A DNA stretch of 64,000 nucleotides from positions 10,876-74,875 of the forward strand of contig CAYOBW010000005.1 of assembly GCA_964402115.1 (NCBI GenBank), written 5' to 3'. Made by a program: the position numbers and the translations under genes. The DNA is from CAYOBW01 sp964402115. Its GTDB lineage: Bacteria > Verrucomicrobiota > Kiritimatiellia > UBA8416 > CAYOBW01. The notes beneath the pieces are model-generated. The model made no database searches, had not been told where the DNA came from, and saw nothing but the letters and a program-made list of their open reading frames with translations. Positions 42,615 through 50,811 of the stretch are shown here, piece by piece (positions within the stretch are counted from its first letter, which is position 1; every line of letters begins with the position of its first letter).

Positions 42615-44030
42615 CTACTGCAGCCCGCGCTGCTCCAGTGCCGGCAGGCTGGCCGCCGCAATGGCCTGGCCGTGCCGCTTGTCACTCTCGCTGGGCGTGC
42701 GCAGGCGCAGGCGTCCGGCCAGGGCCGGGAACTCGTCCGCCAGCAGCGCCTCCGCCGTCCGGATGATGAGATCGCCACCCTCGCCCGAGGTCACGCGGCC
42801 GAGTACCAGCAGGTTGCGCACGTCGTAGTAGTCGGCGTAGTGGGCGATGGCGTACCCGAAGCAGGCACCAATCGTGGCGTATATGGCGCGCGCCCGCTCG
42901 TCCCCCGCGGCCATGCGCGTCTGCACCTCCACCAGGCGGTCGGCGGCGCCCATTTCCGCCGGAAACGCGAATCCCGCCGCCGCGGCCAGGCGCGCCACGG
43001 CCTGTTGCGAGAAGTACTGGACGCCACAGCCGATGTCGCCCGACCACTCGTCCGCCGGGGCATCGGGACGGTAGTCCACGGGCACGAAGGCCAGCTCGTT
43101 GAGCCAGACCGTGATGTGCCCGGCTGGCGTCACGTACCCCCCGGCCTGGCTGGTGCCCATCGAGACACCCAGCACGCAGTTGTCGTTCATGGACATCGAA
43201 CCGGCCAGGGCCGTCACTTCGCCGTCGTTGGCGACCTCGAACGGCACGTTGTTCCAGCGGGCCTTGAGCGTCGCGAACATGCCGCGGATCTGCCGGTCGA
43301 AGTCGGCCTCGGCCACGCCGCGGAAGAGCGACGCCACGCGCGCCTCGTTGTTCACGTAAACGCCCGCCGCACTGCCGCCGATCGCGTCCACGCGGGGCAG
43401 CTTCTCCGCGGCCCGCCGGATCGAATCGTGCACGCCTTCGATGTGGTAGCTGGGATCCTTCTGGAAGTAGGGCTGCCACGGAATCTCCTCCGCGAACACC
43501 ACCTTGCCGTCAATCACCGCGGCGCACTTGCGGTCGCTGCCGCCCAGGTCGAACCCGATGCGACAACCTTCGAGATGCCGTCCCAGCGCCACGTCCGGCT
43601 CCTTCGGGGCCGGCACCTCTTCGAGCGCGCAGGACTCCACGGTCATGCGCTCGAGGAACATGCGGCGTCCGACGATATCGACGTCGAACTTGCGTTCGCC
43701 TTCGGGGTTGTAGATCCCACGGAGCATGTCGGCAATGGCCGGACACCCGCCCACGAGGATGCGGCTGCCACCCTTCTGCCAGAGCAGCAGTTTGACGAGA
43801 CGCTCGACATAGGTGCGGTTCAGCGCGGCAGACGTCGGCGTGGGCGGCAGAATGCGCGTGCGATGCACGAAGCAGACGCCGTCCGGCCGACTGAGCGCAA
43901 CCGCGATCGGCAGGGCATCCGGCGTGCGCGCCACCAAGTCCTGATACCCACGGTTCCAGAGTACGGCGGGCAGGAAAGTGGGGTCGAGTTGCGGCTTGTT
44001 CTTGACTTCGACCGACAACACCGCGCTCAT
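42615..44030 (-). CDS. ROK/actin-fold sugar kinase-like protein with N-terminal extension
   Basis: A 471-residue protein. The ROK/hexokinase-like part starts at about residue 155 with RIGFDLGGSDRKCAAVIDG (phosphate-binding loop 1). VDAIGGSAAGVYV, VPFEVANDGEVTALAGSM and LGVSMGTSQAGGYV follow as the other actin-fold loops. The catalytic Asp in ANDGEV is present. The canonical zinc motif of ROK proteins is missing, and about 150 residues of unknown function precede the fold. It is the first gene of the operon: ATG at 44030 with AGGAGG 7 bases upstream. It probably phosphorylates the pathway sugar. Confidence 0.83.
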   Translation of the reverse strand: MSAVLSVEVKNKPQLDPTFLPAVLWNRGYQDLVARTPDALPIAVALSRPDGVCFVHRTRILPPTPTSAALNRTYVERLVKLLLWQKGGSRILVGGCPAIADMLRGIYNPEGERKFDVDIVGRRMFLERMTVESCALEEVPAPKEPDVALGRHLEGCRIGFDLGGSDRKCAAVIDGKVVFAEEIPWQPYFQKDPSYHIEGVHDSIRRAAEKLPRVDAIGGSAAGVYVNNEARVASLFRGVAEADFDRQIRGMFATLKARWNNVPFEVANDGEVTALAGSMSMNDNCVLGVSMGTSQAGGYVTPAGHITVWLNELAFVPVDYRPDAPADEWSGDIGCGVQYFSQQAVARLAAAAGFAFPAEMGAADRLVEVQTRMAAGDERARAIYATIGACFGYAIAHYADYYDVRNLLVLGRVTSGEGGDLIIRTAEALLADEFPALAGRLRLRTPSESDKRHGQAIAAASLPALEQRGLQ

Positions 44031-44091
44031 GGGCAACCTCCTCTAGCAAACACATCGGCGCCGACTTGTTCGCCTAAATCGTCACGCCCAT

Positions 44092-44120
44092 AACGTATGT
44101 GAGAGTTCGATGGCTGTCAA
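44092..44120 (-). promoter_or_regulatory. Promoter of the amino-sugar operon
   Basis: Perfect TTGACA (44115-44120), 17-base spacer, then TACGTT (44092-44097) on the minus strand, about 60 bases upstream of the first gene at 44030. It faces the divergent ROK repressor promoter. Confidence 0.6.
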
Positions 44121-44219
44121 TGGCAGGCTTTGCCTTTTTTCGTCCAGCCTGACGCGCCACCCCAGCGGCGTGGGTGCTGTCGGATGGCGTGCGCGGGGGG
44201 GGCTGGGCCCGCCTTTTGA

Positions 44220-44248
44220 TTGACGGCCGCCTTACGATTGTTTAATAC
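44220..44248 (+). promoter_or_regulatory. Promoter of the ROK regulator gene
   Basis: TTGACG (44220-44225), 17-base spacer, TAATAC (44243-44248), about 80 bases before the regulator's start. The nearby ACGAT repeats (ACGATTG and ACGATGT) around the -10 could be part of an operator. Confidence 0.5.
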
Positions 44249-44329
44249 GATGTCGTTTCGCAGGAAAGCACAACGGGCAAGCATGACTCTCCTTATTCGT
44301 TGCCTACACGGGAGAGCGGGAGTGGCGTG

Positions 44330-45487
44330 ATGGGTTCAGAACAGATCAGGAAACGCAGATCCAACCGCTATACCGTACTCAAGATGCTGCATTACGAGGG
44401 GCCGGTCCGGCGGGGTAAGATCGGCAGTGACCACAGCATCCGCAAGTCCAGCATCACGAGCATCGTCGCGGAACTGATCCGGTCGGGCATCGTGCGCGAG
44501 GCCGACCCAGGCAACCCGCGCAGCCTGATTCACCTGGACACGGAACGCTACCATGCCGTGGCGGCCAGCGTGACCCCGCGCGCCTGCAAGTTCGCCCGCG
44601 TCTACCTGGACGGGCAAATGCGCGACGTAGCCGAGATCTCGCTGGGCACGCGGCGCGATGCCGAGCACGTGCTGGGGGTCCTGACGCGCGGGCTGTCGGC
44701 CTTGCTCGCCGGACGCGACCGCAAGGTACTCGGCGTCGGCGTGGCCATGCCGGGCACCCTGGACCCCCGCACCGGACTATCGATTTACGCCGCCCATCTC
44801 GACCGCTGGCGCAACATCCCGGTGGGGGCCGAATTGCAGAAACAGCTCGACTGCCCGGTGCTGGTCGACAACGACGTGCGCTGCCAGCTGTGGTCCTGCG
44901 CCTGGTTCGACCGGCTGGCGCGCGATTCCGAGAACACGATCTACATCAACATTCACGACGGCGTGGCCTGCTCGATCATCACCCATGGCCGCCGCATCGT
45001 TGGCGAACACTGCGCGGCGGGCGAAATCGGCCATGTCCGCGTGGGAGAGGAAGGCCGTGTCTGCCAATGCGGGCGGACGGACTGCCTGGAAGCCTACTGC
45101 AGCATCCCGGGGATCCTGGAGGAAATCCAGCGAGCCCGGCCCGACATCAAGCTGCAGAGCGCCACGGCCATTGCCGCTGCGGCGGAGAGCGACACGGTGG
45201 TGCGCAACGTGCTGGACCGCGTCGCGCAGCGCATGGCGCGCTCGCTGTCCGGCCTGGTGGCCGTGGTGGACCCGCACACGCTTGTCATCGGCACCCCCGA
45301 CCGGGCCTTCTCCGAGTTGCTCAGTAAACACCTGGCGCCGCACCTGTACACGGAGTTGATCGGCATGAGCATGCGCGACGCGCACGTGGTCATCGCCGAC
45401 GGCGTGGAAACCACGACGATCAAAGGCGCGGCGGGACTGGTGATCGATCAGGCCTTTGCGTCCGGCGACTTCGTGATCGAGGCGTAG
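44330..45487 (+). CDS. ROK family transcriptional regulator (NagC/Mlc type)
   Basis: A 385-residue sugar-sensing repressor. The N-terminal winged helix-turn-helix (about residues 10-65) contains YTVLKMLHYEGPVRRGKIG and SSITSIVAELIRSGIV. A ROK domain follows, with GVGVAMPGTLDP, CPVLVDNDVRCQL, GEIGH (231-235) and the zinc motif CQCGRTDCLE (245-254). NagC-type members sense GlcNAc-6-phosphate, and others sense other sugars. Divergent from the amino-sugar operon, it is the likely local regulator. The ATG at 44330 has GGGAG upstream. Confidence 0.92.
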   Translation: MGSEQIRKRRSNRYTVLKMLHYEGPVRRGKIGSDHSIRKSSITSIVAELIRSGIVREADPGNPRSLIHLDTERYHAVAASVTPRACKFARVYLDGQMRDVAEISLGTRRDAEHVLGVLTRGLSALLAGRDRKVLGVGVAMPGTLDPRTGLSIYAAHLDRWRNIPVGAELQKQLDCPVLVDNDVRCQLWSCAWFDRLARDSENTIYINIHDGVACSIITHGRRIVGEHCAAGEIGHVRVGEEGRVCQCGRTDCLEAYCSIPGILEEIQRARPDIKLQSATAIAAAAESDTVVRNVLDRVAQRMARSLSGLVAVVDPHTLVIGTPDRAFSELLSKHLAPHLYTELIGMSMRDAHVVIADGVETTTIKGAAGLVIDQAFASGDFVIEA

Positions 45488-45571
45488 TCACCACCGGCCA
45501 TACCGGTACGGAGCGTCGTCCGCGACGGGCGTGTCCAGGTAGTAGCTCTTGAACCAGGGCGAGCATGTGAC
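45488..45571 (-). pseudogene. C-terminal gene remnant next to the PIN toxin gene
   Basis: Between the ROK regulator stop and the PIN toxin stop, one minus-strand frame reads VTCSPWFKSYYLDTPVADD then APYRYGRW and a TGA at 45488-45490. The composition (aromatic-rich, YLDTP) looks like a real protein C-terminus rather than chance. No start or upstream part exists, because the toxin gene lies directly upstream. The original family is not recognised. Confidence 0.4.
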
Positions 45572-46030
45572 CTACCGTGCATCGTTATCCGCCGGAGGCG
45601 AACCCGGCACGACCGCGAGCCGCTCCCGCTCAGCCGCCAGGCGCTGCCTGTCGTCGAAGCCGGAGAACGACACGTTGGACTGCGGCATCCGCGTCCGCAA
45701 AAGCAGGGCCGAGGCGAGGTGCAGCGCATCGAAGGCCCGGAGCGGATGGGCTTTCAGCAGGCGCACGACGATCTTGTTCAGGCTGGGCGTGATCTCGACA
45801 CGAACCAGCGTCTCCCAGTCAGCGTCGAAGGTTCGCAAGATCCGCTCCGCGTCGCGCGCAGAGATGTCGCCATCCCGCCTCTTCCGGTTAATGGCCGAAT
45901 GCACTTCCGCGTACCCAACGACGGAGATCGCCGTCGTCTCAGCCTGCCGGCGAAGGTCGAGCACGGCAGCGGAACCAGCCTCGCGGCAGTAACACTTCAC
46001 CAGCGCGCTCGTGTCGCAATAGAGAATCAC
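45572..46030 (-). CDS. vapC: PIN-domain ribonuclease toxin (VapC-like)
   Basis: A 152-residue PIN toxin. MILYCDTSALVKCYCREAGS has the first Asp (D6). SVVGYAEVHSAI carries the conserved Glu, and RAFDALHLASALLL the third acidic residue. It should be an RNA-cleaving toxin neutralised by the Phd-type antitoxin encoded upstream with a 4-base overlap (46027-46030). The pair replaces or follows a truncated gene at 45488-45571. Confidence 0.9.
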   Translation of the reverse strand: MILYCDTSALVKCYCREAGSAAVLDLRRQAETTAISVVGYAEVHSAINRKRRDGDISARDAERILRTFDADWETLVRVEITPSLNKIVVRLLKAHPLRAFDALHLASALLLRTRMPQSNVSFSGFDDRQRLAAERERLAVVPGSPPADNDAR

Positions 46031-46305
46031 CGACGATCCTCAAGAAGGAGTTGGGATGCGGGAGTTCCGTTGACGGCGATCGGCCTGGGCAGCGGCCTGC
46101 TCCGTGTGACCGAAGGCAGGACAATCAGGCCGTCCGCGGCCAAAGGCGCCAACTGGTCCGCCAACCGCCTTCCCCGGCGTGGTTCTCCCACCAAATGCGC
46201 CATGGTCCTGCCCCACTTCGTGATCGTCACTTCCTCGCCGCGGCAAGCGAGGTCCACGTAATGCGTGACATGTCCCTTGAATTCGCGAATGCCCACACAG
46301 GTCAT
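46027..46305 (-). CDS. Antitoxin, Phd/YefM type
   Basis: A 92-residue protein with the typical Phd/YefM N-terminus: VGIREFKGHVTHYVDLACRG followed by EEVTITKWGRTMAHLV. The C-terminal part, which should bind the toxin, is variable. It overlaps the toxin gene by 4 bases. A promoter and two tandem dyads just upstream fit autoregulation. Confidence 0.87.
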   Translation of the reverse strand: MTCVGIREFKGHVTHYVDLACRGEEVTITKWGRTMAHLVGEPRRGRRLADQLAPLAADGLIVLPSVTRSRPLPRPIAVNGTPASQLLLEDRR

Positions 46306-46317
46306 GGCGCACCTTTC

Positions 46318-46347
46318 ATGTATCTACATCCGGAAATGTATCCACAT
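46318..46347. promoter_or_regulatory. Tandem operator dyads of the Phd/PIN pair
   Basis: ATGTATCTACAT (46318-46329) and ATGTATCCACAT (46336-46347) are two near-identical dyads, each with ATGT/ACAT arms, 18 bases apart. The second overlaps the -10 of the antitoxin promoter. This is the layout for cooperative autorepression by an antitoxin. Confidence 0.6.
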
Positions 46348-46363
46348 TCGGGCGCAAGGTCAA
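46335..46363 (-). promoter_or_regulatory. Promoter of the Phd/PIN pair
   Basis: On the minus strand TTGACC (46358-46363), 17-base spacer, TACATT (46335-46340), about 30 bases upstream of the antitoxin ATG at 46305. Confidence 0.6.
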
Positions 46364-46378
46364 TGGATCAGTGCCCGT

Positions 46379-46510
46379 AACGCCTCAGAACGCAGGGGGC
46401 TCACATGGCACATAGCGGCCGGGGACGGCCGTCTCCAGCGCGCGGGCAGGCGACGAGGCGTGGAGACGGCGGTCTCCGCCGTTATCGCCCCCCTGTGTCA
46501 CTGAGGCGTT
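46379..46510 (+). repeat. 132-bp palindromic element, copy A (best preserved)
   Basis: It starts AACGCCTCAG and ends CTGAGGCGTT, an exact 10-bp terminal inverted repeat that continues imperfectly for about 23 bases (GCAGGGGG against CCCCCCTG). The interior is palindromic, with GGGGACGGCCGTCTCC facing GGAGACGGCGGTCTCC. The last base is the first base of the antisense stop of the DUF4091 gene (46510-46512). No ORF of note lies inside, so it is a MITE- or REP-like element. Confidence 0.8.
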
Positions 46511-49125
46511 CAGCGCCCGCGAAACCCGCGCACCCCGAAATCCGCCCCCCACGGGTCGGCGTCGGGCACGCCGGCGCGCTCGATCAATTCGCCGAGCCGG
46601 TTCCGGAACGCGTACACCTGCTGCGGATCGCGCGTGTACGCCGTCAGGCTGGCGACCAGGGCATCGGGCACCTGCAGCGCCGCCCGGGCTTCCGCCAGCC
46701 ACGCCTGCCGCCCGGCGGGGAGCGCGTCGCCGCGCGCCTCGCCCTGCCGCACCAGGTGTTCCAAGATGCGGAAGTAGGCGTAGTCCTCCAGGCCGTCGCG
46801 GAAATTCTCCAGCCGGATCGTGGGCAGCGGTATCCCGTCGGGTCCCACGCAAGTCCAGGCGCCATCGCCGTGGTACGTGGTCCAGCTGCGGGGATCCCAG
46901 TCCGTGAACGGCCCGGACGCGATGGGCCGGCGCGCGTTCCAGATGCTGATCTGGTAGTACAGGAACCCGTCGGGGCGATACTTGGCCGTCATGGCGCCCA
47001 TGAGCAGGCGGCCTTCGATCGCCGGGTACTCCAGGAACATGTTGGCCGGCGGATGGTGCGGGCCGCAGCAGATGTACCACCACACGAACTTGCCGGCCGC
47101 CCGCGCCTGCGCCACCTTGTCCGGGTCGAACCGCGGCGTCAGCGGACACCAGGCGTCCACGGCCTTCATCTCCGTCTCCTGTCCGTAGCTGTTGTCGTAG
47201 GTCGTCGTCATCACGACCACCCCCGGGAACGCGGCCTTCAGCCGCTCCGCGGCCCGCTGGACGCCCGGGAACTCGTCCCGGGGACTCTCGTCGCACCCGT
47301 AGATGTAGGCGTGATCCAGGACGCCGAGCGCCCTGGCGCGGTCGAACTGCGGCCGCAGCCGGTCGAGCGTTTTCGCCTGCCACGCGTCGCGCTCCGCCGG
47401 GCTGTCGCCGCACGGGCCGTAATAGCCGAGGTTGAAGCAGCCGAGCCGGCCCTGTTCGTGCAGCCGTCCGACGACCTCGAAATCCGGCCCCGCGTGCGTG
47501 TAGAGGCTGTCGTAGGTCAGGTAGTAGTCCGCCAGGAAATCGGCCCAGCGCAGCCTGTGCTTCTTCCAGGCGTTGAGCGGGTAGTCGGGCTCCCGGCGCC
47601 AGCGCGACTGCTCGGCCCTGGTGCCGGCCGTGGCATTGTCCTCCGGCGCGAAGGTGACCGCCAGCGGCAGGGGCGAAGCGGCCGGCACGGCGAAGCCATA
47701 GACGCGCACCGCGAAGTCGAAGACGAAAAGCGGGGCGCCCCGGTTGCTCACCTGCAGCTTCCCGACATAAGTGCCGGCGGCCTGCTCGCGCGGCGCGTGC
47801 ACGCGGATCCAGAACGCCTGGGCGTCTCCCCGGGCGATGTCGGCCGCGGGCAGGAACTCCAGGATGGGGTCGGGCCACCAGCCGACGTGCGAGCTGCCGT
47901 ACGGGGGGACGGACCGCGTTTCCACGTACCCGACCGGCACGGCTGTCACGCAGCCGGCGCCGAGCGACGCGCCGCCGGGGCCGCGCAGCTCCGTGGCGCG
48001 CACCGCGGCTTGCGACAGGTCCGCGCCGCACGGCACGACGACAACCTGGAAAGCCTCGCGCTCGCCCCGCGCGAGCGTGAGCTCGACGCGCGTGCGGCTC
48101 TGAAGCGGCCCCGTCTCCGCCCGGGGCAGGACCTTCTCCATGCTGGTGGCAAAGCCCGCCACGACATCGTCCCGCACCGCCCCCGGCGCGGAGACAACGG
48201 CGCGGATAGGCTCGAACGCCAACCGCAAAGCCGTCCGGTGCTCCAGGCGCCGCCAATCCGCCTCGAGCCCGGCAATGTCCGTCTGCAGCGCGAGCGCCTG
48301 AGCGCCTCCCTGGCGCGTCCGCGCCTCCAGCGCATCGAGTTGCGCCGCGAACGCCTGCCGCGAGGCGGCGACCCAGGCGGCCACCGCGGGGCAGCCGGCG
48401 GCGGACAGCGTCAGTTTCGCGCCCGCCTGGCCGACCGACTCCCGCAGCGCCGCGACGGCGGCCGCCTGCAAGGCCGCGTAGTCCCCGCAGTAGGTTTCAG
48501 GCAACGGCGGCAGGGATTCGCCCGGCTTCAACAGCGCCACGTTGTCCAGGCACAGGACCAACGCCGCGGGGGGCTGCTCGGTGAAGAGGTGCATGACGCG
48601 AATATCGGCGGGATCGACGCCCTTCTCCTGCAGCTCCGCGGCCAGGTCGAGCACCACGCGCGTGAGGCTGCGCGGCGGCAGGCGCTGATGCCAGGACAGG
48701 CCCTGGCGCGTGGGCTTCCGCGCGTCGGCGATGAGCAGCCCCAGGAGCTGGGGCGCGGGCGACTCGTTGCTGACGTCGAAGGCCAGGCGGTCAAAGCCGC
48801 GCCAGTCGGTGACCGGCGGCCGGCATTCGAACGCGGGCCACTCCGCCATGCCCGGCTTCCAGACCGGCGCGCGCAGCTCCATGGCGGAAGCGCCCGAGGT
48901 GGCGAGGCGCCGGACGCGGCTCGGCTTCAGATCGCCGTCGAGCGTGGCGCGGCCCTCGTTGTGCCAGACGGCGAAATCCGCATCGGCCTCGAAGTCGAAC
49001 AGCACCACGCGCCCCGGCACTGCCACCGTCGGCGGCGCAGGGTCGGCGCCAAAAGCCGCCAGGCAACACCCCGCGATCAGCGCGGCCCCCGCGGGCCACG
49101 GCCAACGAAAACGGCGCATACGCAT
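46510..49125 (-). CDS. Exported DUF4091/GH123-like lipoprotein
   Basis: An 871-residue protein with a lipobox (LIAGC, Cys20), so probably membrane-anchored. A jelly-roll-like N-terminal region with VLFDFEADADFAVWHNEG comes first. The middle and C-terminus show the DUF4091/GH123 fold: GTYVGKLQVSNRG, RWADFLADYYLTYDS, the Asp-Glu pair D612-E613 in AYIYGCDESPRDEFPG, WWYICCGPHHPP and GLEDYAYFRILEHL. GH123 enzymes are beta-N-acetylgalactosaminidases using an Asp-Glu dyad. The activity of most DUF4091 relatives is unknown. The start at 49125 is chosen for the signal; no strong ribosome site is visible. Confidence 0.85.
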   Translation of the reverse strand: MRMRRFRWPWPAGAALIAGCCLAAFGADPAPPTVAVPGRVVLFDFEADADFAVWHNEGRATLDGDLKPSRVRRLATSGASAMELRAPVWKPGMAEWPAFECRPPVTDWRGFDRLAFDVSNESPAPQLLGLLIADARKPTRQGLSWHQRLPPRSLTRVVLDLAAELQEKGVDPADIRVMHLFTEQPPAALVLCLDNVALLKPGESLPPLPETYCGDYAALQAAAVAALRESVGQAGAKLTLSAAGCPAVAAWVAASRQAFAAQLDALEARTRQGGAQALALQTDIAGLEADWRRLEHRTALRLAFEPIRAVVSAPGAVRDDVVAGFATSMEKVLPRAETGPLQSRTRVELTLARGEREAFQVVVVPCGADLSQAAVRATELRGPGGASLGAGCVTAVPVGYVETRSVPPYGSSHVGWWPDPILEFLPAADIARGDAQAFWIRVHAPREQAAGTYVGKLQVSNRGAPLFVFDFAVRVYGFAVPAASPLPLAVTFAPEDNATAGTRAEQSRWRREPDYPLNAWKKHRLRWADFLADYYLTYDSLYTHAGPDFEVVGRLHEQGRLGCFNLGYYGPCGDSPAERDAWQAKTLDRLRPQFDRARALGVLDHAYIYGCDESPRDEFPGVQRAAERLKAAFPGVVVMTTTYDNSYGQETEMKAVDAWCPLTPRFDPDKVAQARAAGKFVWWYICCGPHHPPANMFLEYPAIEGRLLMGAMTAKYRPDGFLYYQISIWNARRPIASGPFTDWDPRSWTTYHGDGAWTCVGPDGIPLPTIRLENFRDGLEDYAYFRILEHLVRQGEARGDALPAGRQAWLAEARAALQVPDALVASLTAYTRDPQQVYAFRNRLGELIERAGVPDADPWGADFGVRGFRGR

Positions 49126-49215
49126 GGCGGCGATACTGCCGAAGGCCGCTGGGGAATACAAGGGGCGAGAATTCGTACTTGCGCATCCGGATGCGCTCCA
49201 GCATCTTCTCGCGCC

Positions 49216-50517
49216 ATGAAATCACGCCTTCTGGTCGTTTTCATGGCAGTCCTTCCGTTCGCGGCGAGGGCCGGCGACTGGCCGCGCTTTCGGGGCCCCG
49301 CCGGCGATGGCGTCTCCACAGCCGCCGGCCTGCCGTTGACCTGGAGCCCGACGCAGAACGTCGCGTGGGCCGCCGCCGTACCCGGCCGCGGTTACTCGTC
49401 GCCCGTGATACTGGGCAACCGCCTCTGGCTGACCACCGCCACGGAGACGAACCTGCGGCACTTCGTGCTCGGCCCGGACAGCGTGCAGCAGCCGGACCGC
49501 GCGGGGTTCGGCGCCGTTTGCCTGGACCGGGCGACGGGCGGGATCCTGTGGCACACCGAGGTGTTCTCCCTTGATAAGCCGGACCCGGTGCACGACCTGA
49601 ACAGCTACGCGACCCCCACCCCGGCCGTGGAGCCGGGCCGCCTCTACTGCGACTACGGGACCTTTGGCACCGCCTGCCTGGACGCGGAGACCGGCAAGGT
49701 GCTCTGGAACAAACGCCTGCCGCTGGACCACCAGGTCGGTCCCGGAAGCTCCGTCATCCTCTACAAGGATCTCCTCATGCTTGTACGCGACGGGCGGGAT
49801 CAGCAGTACGTCACCGCGCTGGACAAGCGCACCGGCGAAACGGCGTGGAAGACCGAGCGGCCGCCCCTGGACGCGCCCGACGGGGCACAGCGCAAGTCCT
49901 TCTCCTCCCCGCTGCTGATCGACGGCGGCGGCCGCGCGCAGATGGTGGTCGTGGGGGCGCAGTGGGCGGTGTCCTACGAGCCGGATTCCGGGAAGGAGAT
50001 CTGGCGCGTGCGCCACGGCAAGGGTTTCTCCATCGGCACCTGCCCGGTATACGGACGCGGGCTGCTGTTCTTCGGCTCGGGCGCCATGCACCCCGAGATG
50101 TGGGCGATGCGCGTGGACGGACAGGGCGACGTCACCGCGACGCACGTGGTCTGGCGGTCGGCGCACCAGGCGCCCGTCATGTCCTCGCCGCTCCTGGCCG
50201 GAGAAGATCTCTACTGGCTTTCCGATGGCGGGGTCGTGAGTTGCGCCGACGCGGGGAGCGGCGCGCTGAAGTGGAAGAAGAGCCTGGGGCGGAGGCACAT
50301 GGCGTCGCCGCTGCTCGCCGAAGGCCGGCTCTATTTCGTCGACACCACGGGCCGCACGACGGTGATCAAGCCGGGGCCCGCGTACGAGGAACTGGCTCAG
50401 AACCTGTTGGAGGGCCACGTCGTCGCCTCGCCGGCCGCCGTCGATGGCGACCTCTACCTGCGCACCGACGACCGCCTCTATTGCATCCGGGCCGCGCGCT
50501 TCGCGGAACGTCGGTAG
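49216..50517 (+). CDS. Exported PQQ-like beta-propeller repeat protein
   Basis: A 433-residue secreted protein (signal peptide MKSRLLVVFMAVLPFAARA). The mature part begins GDWPRFRGPAGDGVS, the hallmark of PVC PQQ-propeller proteins. Repeated blades follow, such as CLDAETGKVLWNKRLP, ALDKRTGETAWKTERP and YEPDSGKEIWRVRHG, each with the W-motif of PQQ repeats. These proteins need not bind PQQ and may act as scaffolds or in binding. It is divergent from the DUF4091 gene across 90 bases. Confidence 0.92.
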   Translation: MKSRLLVVFMAVLPFAARAGDWPRFRGPAGDGVSTAAGLPLTWSPTQNVAWAAAVPGRGYSSPVILGNRLWLTTATETNLRHFVLGPDSVQQPDRAGFGAVCLDRATGGILWHTEVFSLDKPDPVHDLNSYATPTPAVEPGRLYCDYGTFGTACLDAETGKVLWNKRLPLDHQVGPGSSVILYKDLLMLVRDGRDQQYVTALDKRTGETAWKTERPPLDAPDGAQRKSFSSPLLIDGGGRAQMVVVGAQWAVSYEPDSGKEIWRVRHGKGFSIGTCPVYGRGLLFFGSGAMHPEMWAMRVDGQGDVTATHVVWRSAHQAPVMSSPLLAGEDLYWLSDGGVVSCADAGSGALKWKKSLGRRHMASPLLAEGRLYFVDTTGRTTVIKPGPAYEELAQNLLEGHVVASPAAVDGDLYLRTDDRLYCIRAARFAERR

Positions 50518-50811
50518 CCTGTCAGCGCCACCCATCCCCCGCTCACGCCCGTGACCCCATTTGTCCCCGATCTCGGACAACCTGCTGACGCTTGTCTATC
50601 GCCCCCTTATCCAACGCGTATCCAGGCCTTACCGCACCCGCGCCGCGCCGGCCAGCACGAATCAGGGGACTAAACAGTTACCACCGGTGATGGTGTACGC
50701 GAACGGCTGCGCCCTCGTGGCAGGGGAGGTCCGTTCCGCTCCCAGGCATCCGGCCGTCCATCTTGACGCATCCACTCCGCTTCAGCTACGGTGTTTCTCC
50801 AAGGAGGCGTA
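50518..50811. other. 294-base intergenic region with one weak promoter
   Basis: No gene is seen. TTGACG (50763-50768) and TACGGT (50787-50792), 18 bases apart, could drive the methyltransferase gene at 50812, giving a very short leader with AAGGAGG 5 bases before the ATG. No strong terminator hairpin was found after the PQQ gene. Confidence 0.35.

Noticed and set aside
46405..49215. Very long plus-strand open frame running into the PQQ gene
   Set aside because: The upstream part is antisense to the DUF4091 gene and has an arginine/glycine-rich shadow composition; the real gene starts with a signal peptide at 49216.
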